Shown one piece after another: positions 53,614 through 60,755 of a stretch of 64,000 bases of DNA. The position numbers and the translations under genes were made by a program. How positions within the stretch are numbered: position 1 is the stretch's first letter; the number at the start of each line of letters is the position of its first letter. The stretch is taken from NCBI RefSeq assembly GCF_039655775.1, contig NZ_JBBYXJ010000002.1, positions 744,001-808,000 of the forward strand, in the 5' to 3' direction. The notes under the pieces are model-generated. The model was not told the origin of the DNA, did no database searches, and worked only from the letters and a program-made list of their open reading frames with translations. The stretch is from Iodidimonas sp. SYSU 1G8 (lineage in GTDB: Bacteria; Pseudomonadota; Alphaproteobacteria; SMXS01).

Positions 53614-54381
53614 ATGGGAATGCACGAGCGGTTCCGCTTGGACGGGAAAGTCGCGGTCGTCACCGGCGGCGGCAGGGGTATCGGCAAGGGCATCGCCCTG
53701 GCCTTCGCGGAATGCGGCGCCGATGTGGTCGTCGTCGCGCGCCGCCAGGCGGATGTGGACGAGGTCGCGAGCGAGATCCAGCAGCGCGGCCAGCGCGGCC
53801 TCGGCATCTCCGCCGACGTGCTGGACTGGGACGCCATCCCGGCCGTGCTCGACCGGGTGGTGAAGGAATTCGGCCATCTGGACATCATGGTCAACAATGC
53901 GGGCGGCAATCTCGATCGCAAAACCTATCCGCTGCCCGAGATTCCGATCGAGAAGTGGGACGAGCAGATCGCCCTCAACATGAAGACCAAGTTCTGGGGC
54001 GCGCAACAGGCGGCCAAGCGCATGACCAATGGCGGCCGGATCATCAACATCATTTCCGTGGCCGCCCACAATGCCTCGCTCGGCTTCGGCGCCTATTCGT
54101 CGGCCAATAACGGCATGATCGCGTTTACCCGCACCATGGCGGTGGAACTGGCGCCCAAGAAGATCACGGTCAACTGCATCGCGCCGGGCATCATCGTGAC
54201 CGACATGTTCAAGGAAACCCTGAACATGACCGAGGAACAGGCGCTGAAGATGGCCGCCGACGCGACGCCGCTGGGCCGCACCGGCTATCCGGAAGACGTC
54301 GCCGCCGCCGCCGTGTTCTTCGCCTCGCCGGCCGCCGAATGGACGACGGGCCAGTTCCTCGATGTGGCGGGAGGACGTTGA
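53614..54381 (+). CDS. SDR family oxidoreductase 1, with Asn in place of catalytic Lys
   Basis: The 255-residue protein has the classical SDR cofactor motif VTGGGRGIGKGIAL, NNAGGN, and a helix with Ser148 in IINIISVAAHN. In the active site it reads AYSSANNGMIAFTR, so the usual YxxxK is Y161-S-S-A-N165: the lysine that anchors the NAD(P) ribose and lowers the Tyr pKa is Asn. This may mean altered or lost oxidoreductase activity. Sequence elsewhere (ELAPKKITVNCIAPGIIVTD) is normal. It starts 17 bases after the molybdoenzyme gene, with GGGGAGA upstream, and its stop overlaps the next start. Confidence 0.9.
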   Translation: MGMHERFRLDGKVAVVTGGGRGIGKGIALAFAECGADVVVVARRQADVDEVASEIQQRGQRGLGISADVLDWDAIPAVLDRVVKEFGHLDIMVNNAGGNLDRKTYPLPEIPIEKWDEQIALNMKTKFWGAQQAAKRMTNGGRIINIISVAAHNASLGFGAYSSANNGMIAFTRTMAVELAPKKITVNCIAPGIIVTDMFKETLNMTEEQALKMAADATPLGRTGYPEDVAAAAVFFASPAAEWTTGQFLDVAGGR

Positions 54382-55274
54382 TGAGTGTTTCGCTGAAAGG
54401 CAGGACGGCGATTGTCACCGGCGCCGCCGTCGGCATCGGCAACGCCTATGCCAAGGCTCTGGCCCGCGAAGGGTGCGACGTGGCCGTGATCGATATCCGC
54501 CCGGATATCGCCGATCTCCCCAAGGAGCTCGAGAAGAGCGGGATCAAATCCTTCGCCGTGCAGGGTGACGTGTCCGATGCCCCGACCGTGCGCAAGTTCG
54601 TCGATCAGGTCGCCAGCCAGTTCGGCGGCGTCGACATTCTGATCAACAATGCCGGCCAGTGCTGGGTCAGCATGGTGGATGACGACCTGGAGAAGTCCGA
54701 GAAGGACTATGACGGCATGGTCGGCACCAATCTGCGCGGCGAGTACCTGATGGGCCGCGCCGTGATTCCGCTGATGCTGAAGCAGGGCAGCGGCGAGATC
54801 GTCAATATCGGCACCGATCACGGCGTCACCTGCGGCTCGCCCAACGAGATCTGCATCCATGTGGACTCCACCTGTCCCTGGAACGAGACACCCCGCCCGA
54901 CCGGCGGCGGCACCGTGCTCGACATCTATGACGCCAGCAAGTACGGCACCTACGCGCTCACCTTCGCGTGGGCCAAGGCGCTGAAGCCGAAGAATATCCG
55001 CGTCAATTGCATCTGCATGGGCGCGACCGATTCCCACATGATTCGCGGTTTCTTCGGCGAGCGCGCCACGCCCGAGGAAGTGGCCACCTGGATGACCGCC
55101 GAAAACTCGGCCCAGGTCGTGGTCGATATCCTGAAGGAAGGCCCGAAGGGCCGCACCGGCGAGACCATCAATCTGTGCATCGGCCGCCCGACCGTGCTCG
55201 AGCCGGAACGCAAGCCCATCTACGTGACGCCCGAGAGCGTCGGTTACAATGCGAGGGAGACCGTCGATGCTTAA
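54381..55274 (+). CDS. SDR family oxidoreductase 2, with Cys-rich insertion
   Basis: The 297-residue protein has the Rossmann GxxxGxG (VTGAAVGIGNAYAK), NNAGQCW, and YDASK at Tyr183/Lys187. Between the NIGTDHG strand and YDASK it carries an insertion with Cys151, Cys158 and Cys165 (TCGSPNEIC then STCPW), and a further Cys94 next to NNAG. The start at 54381 overlaps the previous stop by one base (TGATG). It is a close paralogue of the SDR at 56126 (shared GTDHGVTCGSP, MGATDSHM/TSM and a GETINLC tail with GRPTVLEPER). Confidence 0.93.
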   Translation: MSVSLKGRTAIVTGAAVGIGNAYAKALAREGCDVAVIDIRPDIADLPKELEKSGIKSFAVQGDVSDAPTVRKFVDQVASQFGGVDILINNAGQCWVSMVDDDLEKSEKDYDGMVGTNLRGEYLMGRAVIPLMLKQGSGEIVNIGTDHGVTCGSPNEICIHVDSTCPWNETPRPTGGGTVLDIYDASKYGTYALTFAWAKALKPKNIRVNCICMGATDSHMIRGFFGERATPEEVATWMTAENSAQVVVDILKEGPKGRTGETINLCIGRPTVLEPERKPIYVTPESVGYNARETVDA

Positions 55275-56055
55275 GGGAAAGATCGCCATCGTCAGCGGCG
55301 CGGCTCAGGGCCTGGGTGAGGCCTTTGCCCGCCGCCTGGCTCACGAAGGCGCGACCGTTCTCGCCTTCGACGTGCAGGACAAGATCAAGGACGTGGCCAC
55401 GAAGATTGCCGCTGAAACCGGCAGCAAGGTCGTCGGCATGAAGGCCGATGTCTCCAAGCGTGCCGACGTGGAAAAGGTGGTCGCCGCCGCCGCCGACCTG
55501 GGCGGCATCGACATCCTGGTCAACAATGCGGGCACCTGGAAGAAGACGCCGGTCGATACGTCCTGGGATCAGGCCGTCGCCGACTGGGACTTCATCATGG
55601 ACACCAACTTCAAGGGCGTCCTGATGCTGACCCGTGCCAGCGTGCCACACATGAAGGCCCGGGGCGGCGACATCGTCAACATCAGCACCTATTACGTCAT
55701 GCCGGCCCGCAGCGACGGCACCAACCAGCCGGACACGGACCTCTACAACGCGTCCAAATGGGCGCTGAACGGCTTCACCGATTCCTGGGCCAAGGCGCTC
55801 GAGGAATTCAACATCCGGGTCAACGCCCTGTGCATGGGCGCCACCGACACGCCCATGCTGCGCGGCCTGTTCCCTGACAAGCAACTCCCCGCCGACATGG
55901 CCAGCGTCGTGATGAAGCCGGAGCAGATCGCCCAGCAGATGATCGACCTTTTCAAGGACGGCCGCACCGGCGAGAACATCGGCGCCTGGGTCGGCTATCC
56001 GGTCGAGCTGGGGCCGCGCAAGGCGGCCCACAAGCGTATCTCGGGCGTCGCCTGA
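55267..56055 (+). CDS. SDR family oxidoreductase 3
   Basis: The 262-residue protein has the SDR cofactor motif SGAAQGLGEAFARRLA, NNAGTWKK and YNASK, so its catalytic residues are intact. A short insertion before YNASK (YYVMPARSDGTNQPDTDL) lacks the cysteines found in the flanking paralogues. It shares with them the MGATDTPM and LRGLFPDK segments. The start overlaps the preceding gene by eight bases, with GAGGGAGA upstream. It is very likely cotranscribed with its neighbours. Confidence 0.93.
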   Translation: MLKGKIAIVSGAAQGLGEAFARRLAHEGATVLAFDVQDKIKDVATKIAAETGSKVVGMKADVSKRADVEKVVAAAADLGGIDILVNNAGTWKKTPVDTSWDQAVADWDFIMDTNFKGVLMLTRASVPHMKARGGDIVNISTYYVMPARSDGTNQPDTDLYNASKWALNGFTDSWAKALEEFNIRVNALCMGATDTPMLRGLFPDKQLPADMASVVMKPEQIAQQMIDLFKDGRTGENIGAWVGYPVELGPRKAAHKRISGVA

Positions 56056-56125
56056 GAGTGAAGACGCCGCCGGCGGGGAGGGGATGCCCCGCCGGTGGAT
56101 TTCAGAATTTGACGGGGATCGCGTG

Positions 56126-57007
56126 ATGACAAATTCGCTTATCGGTAAGACCGCCATCGTGACGGGCGCCGCCATCGGTATTGGCCGGGCCTACGCAAAG
56201 GCCATGGCGCGCGAAGGCTGCAATGTGGCGGTCATCGACATTATGCCGGAAATTCAGGACTTGCCGAAGGAACTGGAGCAGCGCGGCGTCACGGCATTCG
56301 CCGTGGTTGGCGACGTGTCCGATCCCGCGGTGGTGCGCAAGTTCGTCGATGACGTGATCGCGCGGTTCGGCGGCGTCGACATCCTCATCAACAATGCCGG
56401 CAAGTGCTGGATCAGCTCGTCCCACGACGATCTGGACAAATCGCTCGCCGATTACGACGGCATGGTCGGCACCAATCTGAAGGGCGAGTACCTGATGGGG
56501 CGCGCGGTGATCCCGAACATGATCGCGCGGGGCGGCGGCAACATCGTCAACATCGGCACCGATCACGGCGTCACCTGCGGATCGCCGCGCGAGCTGTGCC
56601 CGAAACTGTCCAGCTGTCCGTGGGCGGACTCGCCCCGGCCGACCGGCGGCAGCATCGTCTTCGATCTTTACGACGCCAGCAAGTACGGCACCTATGCGCT
56701 GACCTATGCCTGGGCCAAGGCGCTGCGCCCGCACAACATCCGGGTCAACGGCATGGCCATGGGCGCCACCGATACCTCCATGCTCCGCAACTTCCTCGGC
56801 GATGCCGTCACCCCGGAGCTGGCCGCCACCTGGATGCGGCCCGAGGATTCGGCCCAGATCGTCGTCGATATCATCAAGGAAGGCCCCGGGGGTCGCACGG
56901 GCGAGACCATCAATCTGTGCCATGGCCGGCCGACCGTGCTGGAGCCGGAACGCGATCCCATTTACGTGACGCCGGCGAGCATCGGCTACGATTCGCGGCA
57001 CGCCTGA
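56126..57007 (+). CDS. SDR family oxidoreductase 4, with Cys-rich insertion
   Basis: The 293-residue protein is the closest paralogue of the SDR at 54381. It has VTGAAIGIGRAYAK, NNAGKCW, YDASK at Tyr182/Lys186, and the same insertion with Cys151, Cys158 and Cys164 (TCGSPRELC then SSCPWADS). The ATG at 56126 is preceded by GGGG. It begins 70 bases after SDR 3, so it may use the same transcript or a separate one. The C-terminal half shares TGETINLCHGRPTVLEPERD with its paralogue. Confidence 0.92.
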   Translation: MTNSLIGKTAIVTGAAIGIGRAYAKAMAREGCNVAVIDIMPEIQDLPKELEQRGVTAFAVVGDVSDPAVVRKFVDDVIARFGGVDILINNAGKCWISSSHDDLDKSLADYDGMVGTNLKGEYLMGRAVIPNMIARGGGNIVNIGTDHGVTCGSPRELCPKLSSCPWADSPRPTGGSIVFDLYDASKYGTYALTYAWAKALRPHNIRVNGMAMGATDTSMLRNFLGDAVTPELAATWMRPEDSAQIVVDIIKEGPGGRTGETINLCHGRPTVLEPERDPIYVTPASIGYDSRHA

Positions 57008-57216
57008 CTGGCCGGCGCTCGTCCGGAGCGCCGCTCGCCAGCAGGCCAGGCGGGCACGGGGATAGACCTGCGCGGGGCGACCGGCGTGACCGGTTCGCCC
57101 CCCGTTGAAACCGTGCGGCGCTGGAATACGTTTCACTCTGAGCAGGGCATGTTTTCCGTCCCGAATTGACTTAACAATCCTGTCGGCCGCTTGCGGCGCG
57201 CGGGCAAAGGCCGCTG

Positions 57217-58293
57217 ATGACGAGATCGACCGGACTGCCGCGCATCGACCGGACCGGCCTGCTTTCGGTGGCGACGGCGGTCCCGCCGCATCTGCTGACC
57301 CAGGTCGATGCGGCCCGTATCGCCCGCACCCTTTTCGCCGCCCGTTACCCTGACTTCGACCGCCTGGAGAAAGTATTCGCCACGACCGGCATCCAAACCC
57401 GGCACCTGATACGTCCGGTGGACTGGTATCTGGAACAGCGTGGCTGGGGCGAGCGCACGGAAGGGTACCTGGACGGCGCCTGCGACCTGTTCGTCGATGC
57501 CGCGCGCCGCGCGCTCGATGCCGCGGGGTGCCAGGCTTGCGAGGTGGATACGGTCATCACCATCTCGTCCACCGGCATCGCCACGCCCAGCATCGAAGCG
57601 CGGGTCCACGGCCGCATGGGTTTCCGGCCCGATGTCCAGCGCGTGCCGGTCTTCGGATTGGGCTGCGCGGGTGGTGTTCAGGGCCTTGCCCTCGCCGACC
57701 GTCTGGCCCGCGCCGCGGCCGGTTCCACGGTATTGCTGGTCGCGGTCGAGGTTTGTTCCGCGGCCTTCCGCCTCGATACGCTGACCAAGGCCAATATCGT
57801 CGCCACCGCGCTGTTCGGTGATGGCGCCGCGGCCGCCGTGCTTCGATCCGGGGCCGTGGGACTGGCCAGCATCGAGGGCGCGGGCGAGCACCTGTGGGCG
57901 GATACTCTGGGCATCATGGGCTGGAGCGTGGACGAAGTCGGTCTCGGGGTGATCTTCGACCGCGAGATTCCACCCTTCGCGCGTGACAATGTCGGACCGG
58001 CCATCGACGAAATCCTCCGGCGGATCGGGGTCGAACGGAGTGCCGTCGGCCGGTTCGTCTGTCATCCGGGCGGCGCCAAGGTGGTGCAGGCCCTCGAGGC
58101 GACACTGGATCTGGGACAGGGCACGCTCGACCATGAACGCGCCGTCCTCGCGGCCCACGGCAACATGTCGGCCCCGACCGTGCTGTTCGTCATGGACCGC
58201 GTGCTGAAGGCGGGGATGCCCGGCCGCGCCGTCATGACGGCGCTGGGACCCGGCTTCTCGTGCGGCTGCGTGTCGCTGGAGCGTGCTGCGTGA
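57217..58293 (+). CDS. Type III polyketide synthase
   Basis: The 358-residue protein has the chalcone/stilbene-synthase-type ketosynthase fold with the triad Cys150 in VFGLGCAGGVQGLA, His283 in FVCHPGGAKVVQ and Asn316 in HGNMSAPTVLF. It would extend an acyl starter with malonyl-CoA units to make a resorcinol or pyrone. The next gene overlaps it by four bases (GTGA) and encodes an isoprenylcysteine-methyltransferase-like protein, as in the alkylresorcinol (srs) systems of actinomycetes. A 209-base gap upstream separates it from SDR 4 and holds two GC-rich hairpins without T-runs. Confidence 0.92.
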   Translation: MTRSTGLPRIDRTGLLSVATAVPPHLLTQVDAARIARTLFAARYPDFDRLEKVFATTGIQTRHLIRPVDWYLEQRGWGERTEGYLDGACDLFVDAARRALDAAGCQACEVDTVITISSTGIATPSIEARVHGRMGFRPDVQRVPVFGLGCAGGVQGLALADRLARAAAGSTVLLVAVEVCSAAFRLDTLTKANIVATALFGDGAAAAVLRSGAVGLASIEGAGEHLWADTLGIMGWSVDEVGLGVIFDREIPPFARDNVGPAIDEILRRIGVERSAVGRFVCHPGGAKVVQALEATLDLGQGTLDHERAVLAAHGNMSAPTVLFVMDRVLKAGMPGRAVMTALGPGFSCGCVSLERAA

Positions 58294-58775
58294 CCCTCGT
58301 CCTGGGCATTCTGGTTTTCGTGACGATGCAGCGGCTGGCGGAACTTGTCCTCGCCAGGCGGAACACGGCCCGGCTCATGGCGCAGGGTGCCATCGAAGCC
58401 TCGCCCGGCCACTATCCGCTCATCGTGCTGCTGCACGGCGCCTGGTTGGCCGGGCTCTGGTATCTGGCCGTCGGACAGGACGTGAATGTGGGCTGGCTCG
58501 CCGTGTTCGCCGCGCTGCAGGCGCTGCGGGTCTGGGTATTGGTCACGCTAGGCCCGCGCTGGACCACGCGGATCATCATCCTGCCCGGCGCGCCGCTGGT
58601 GAGGAAAGGACCCTATCGCTTTCTGAGCCATCCCAACTACTGCGTCGTCGCCGGCGAGATGCTGGTGCTGCCGCTGGTCTTCGGGCTGCTCTGGTATGGT
58701 GTTGTGTTCAGCCTGCTGAATGCCGCCATCCTCGCCGTGCGTATTTCGGCCGAGAACAAGGCGCTCGCGCGGTGA
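58290..58775 (+). CDS. Isoprenylcysteine carboxyl methyltransferase (ICMT)-family membrane protein
   Basis: The 161-residue protein has several hydrophobic segments (TLVLGILVFVTMQRLAELVL, LLHGAWLAGLWYLAVG, VFGLLWYGVVFSLLNAAILA) and the ICMT/PEMT-type methyltransferase tail GPYRFLSHPNYCVVAGEMLV and ISAENKALAR. Adjacent to a type III PKS, it is expected to O-methylate the phenolic product, as SrsB does. The start is GTG at 58290 within the PKS stop (GTGA overlap), which matches the same coupling at its downstream end. Confidence 0.85.
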   Translation: MTLVLGILVFVTMQRLAELVLARRNTARLMAQGAIEASPGHYPLIVLLHGAWLAGLWYLAVGQDVNVGWLAVFAALQALRVWVLVTLGPRWTTRIIILPGAPLVRKGPYRFLSHPNYCVVAGEMLVLPLVFGLLWYGVVFSLLNAAILAVRISAENKALAR

Positions 58776-60319
58776 GCGTGCCGCCGGCCATGGAAAGACC
58801 GGTGTCGGTCGCGACATGGGTGGGCTTTGCCGCCATGTGCCTCGGCATGTTCATGGCGATCCTCGACATCCAGATCGTCGTCACGTCCATGCCGGCGATC
58901 CAGAGTGCGCTGGGTATTGCGCCCGAGCGCATGAGCTGGATCCAGACCTCCTATCTGATCGCCGAGATCATCGCGATTCCCCTAACGGGACTTCTGACAC
59001 GCATGCTCACCATGCGGGTGCTGTTCGTGGCCGCGGTCTGTCTGTTCAGCGCCGCCTCGCTGGGCTGCGCGCTCAGTGACGGGTTCGCCGGGCTGATCGC
59101 CTGGCGTGTCGTTCAGGGCTTTGCCGGCGGCGTTCTCATTCCGCTGGTGTTCGCCGCCGTCTTCCTGCTGTTTCCCGCGAGGCTGCAGGGCATCGCCACC
59201 ACCATTGGCGGCGTCCTCGCCGTGCTGGCGCCCACCATAGGTCCGCTGGTGGGCGGCTGGATCACCGAGACGTTCTCATGGCACTGGCTGTTCCTGGTCA
59301 ATGTGGCGCCGGGGATGCTCGCCGCCATGCTGGCATTTTTCGCTCTGCCGCGTCAGCGACCCGACTGGAAGCATGCGGCCGTGATCGACTGGCCGGCGCT
59401 GCTGCTGATGGCGTCGGCGCTGGCCGCGCTGGAGATCGGGCTCAAGGAGGCGCCGCAACGAGGGTGGGTCTCGACCGTGGTCGTCGGATTGCTGATCCTG
59501 AGTGTCGTGGCCTCCATCACCTTCGTGCGCCGGACACTGAAGCGATACTGGCCAATCGTCGATCTCAGGACATTCCATGACCGCCTCTTCAGCGTGGGAT
59601 GCGTGTTGAGTTTCGTGCTCGGCGTGGGCCTTTACGGCTCGGTTTACCTCATGCCGGTGTTCCTGGGATTCGTCCGGGGCTACGGACCGCTGGAGATCGG
59701 CACGGTCATGCTGGTAACTGGCCTGGCCCAGCTGGCGACCGCGCCTCTCGTGGTCTGGCTCGAACGGCGGGTCGACGCGAGGCTGCTGACGGCCTGCGGC
59801 TTTACCCTGTTTGGCATCGGCATGGGCATGAGCGTCTTCCAGACTCCGCAGGCGGGCTTCGACGAGATGCTTTGGCCGCAGATCGTGCGTGGCAGCGCGA
59901 TCATGCTCTGCCTCCTGCCGCCCACGCGTCTCGCGCTGGGTCACCTACCGCCCGAGCGCGTGGCGGACGCCAGCGGCCTGTTCAACCTGATGCGCAATCT
60001 GGGCGGGGCGATCGGTATTGCCCTCATCGACACGGTGATCTACGGCCGCGCGGCGCATCATGTCACCCAGCTGGCGGCGGATCTGATGGCTGGCAGCCGC
60101 GACGCGGCGCAGTTCGTCGGTTTGCCGCTCAAATTCTTCAAGGGCGTTCCGTTGAGCGGCCTGGACAGCGGCGCCATCGACTTCGCCCGTCCGCTGGTCG
60201 AGAAGGCCGGGCTGGTGATGGCGATCAACGAGGCGTGGGCCATGCTGAGTGCGATCACTGTTCTGGCCGTGCTCGCCCTGCTGGCGGTCGCTCCGCGCCG
60301 TCGGCGCCCGCGCGGCTGA
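58772..60319 (+). CDS. DHA2-type (EmrB/QacA) MFS drug/metabolite exporter
   Basis: The protein of about 515 residues has 14 hydrophobic segments of the DHA2 family (AAMCLGMFMAILDIQIVVTS with the motif-C-like GVLAVLAPTIGPLVGGWI, and FNLMRNLGGAIGIALIDTVI). The start is GTG at 58772, overlapping the methyltransferase stop (GTGA); ATG 58790 is a possible alternative. As the third gene of the PKS operon it is likely to export the methylated product. The gene ends 65 bases before the cobalamin riboswitch. Confidence 0.85.
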   Translation: MSVPPAMERPVSVATWVGFAAMCLGMFMAILDIQIVVTSMPAIQSALGIAPERMSWIQTSYLIAEIIAIPLTGLLTRMLTMRVLFVAAVCLFSAASLGCALSDGFAGLIAWRVVQGFAGGVLIPLVFAAVFLLFPARLQGIATTIGGVLAVLAPTIGPLVGGWITETFSWHWLFLVNVAPGMLAAMLAFFALPRQRPDWKHAAVIDWPALLLMASALAALEIGLKEAPQRGWVSTVVVGLLILSVVASITFVRRTLKRYWPIVDLRTFHDRLFSVGCVLSFVLGVGLYGSVYLMPVFLGFVRGYGPLEIGTVMLVTGLAQLATAPLVVWLERRVDARLLTACGFTLFGIGMGMSVFQTPQAGFDEMLWPQIVRGSAIMLCLLPPTRLALGHLPPERVADASGLFNLMRNLGGAIGIALIDTVIYGRAAHHVTQLAADLMAGSRDAAQFVGLPLKFFKGVPLSGLDSGAIDFARPLVEKAGLVMAINEAWAMLSAITVLAVLALLAVAPRRRRPRG

Positions 60320-60384
60320 TCCGGAACCGCACGGGAGATACGCCTTTCTCGGCAATTGTAATCCGCCTGTAAGCGGCGTAGGTT

Positions 60385-60562
60385 CCGCCGCGATGGTGCC
60401 CGTGAGGGCTTCAAAGGGAACACGGAAAGGCTGAAGCAGGCCCAGGCCGTGGCTGTCCCCGCAACTGTAAGCGGCGAGTTTCGATGCGATTGACCACTGA
60501 GGCCTTGTGCCTTGGGAAGGTGCATCGAGGCGGCGACCCGCGAGCCAGGAGACCTGCCATCG
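60385..60562 (+). promoter_or_regulatory. Cobalamin (AdoCbl) riboswitch
   Basis: The sequence contains the conserved core GGTGCCCGTGAGGGCTTC then AAAGGGAACACGG, the CCGCAACTGTAAGCGG segment and the B12 box AGCCAGGAGACCTGCC at 60544-60559. The layout is the standard cobalamin aptamer, with the expression platform between 60560 and the btuB start at 60756. It should lower expression of the B12 uptake genes when adenosylcobalamin is present. Confidence 0.95.
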
Positions 60563-60755
60563 CGTCGTCCTTCCAGCTACCGGGGTAGTGGGTGGTGCGG
60601 GTTTCCGCTGTGACGACACCGTAACTGGGTCGCACGCTGGTGGAAGCCGTACAATGGGACGTTGCCTGTCCTTCCTTTCAAGACAAACGACGCGAAACGC
60701 GTCCGGCTCGCCGTGCCCGTTCGACCTCCTGACCTTGTGGCTGTGGAGGAAACCG

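Noticed and set aside
57074-57101. Strong hairpin between SDR 4 and the type III PKS gene
   Set aside because: The stem GGGGCGACCGG / CCGGTTCGCCCC is stable, but no T-run follows in either direction, so I do not call it a terminator.
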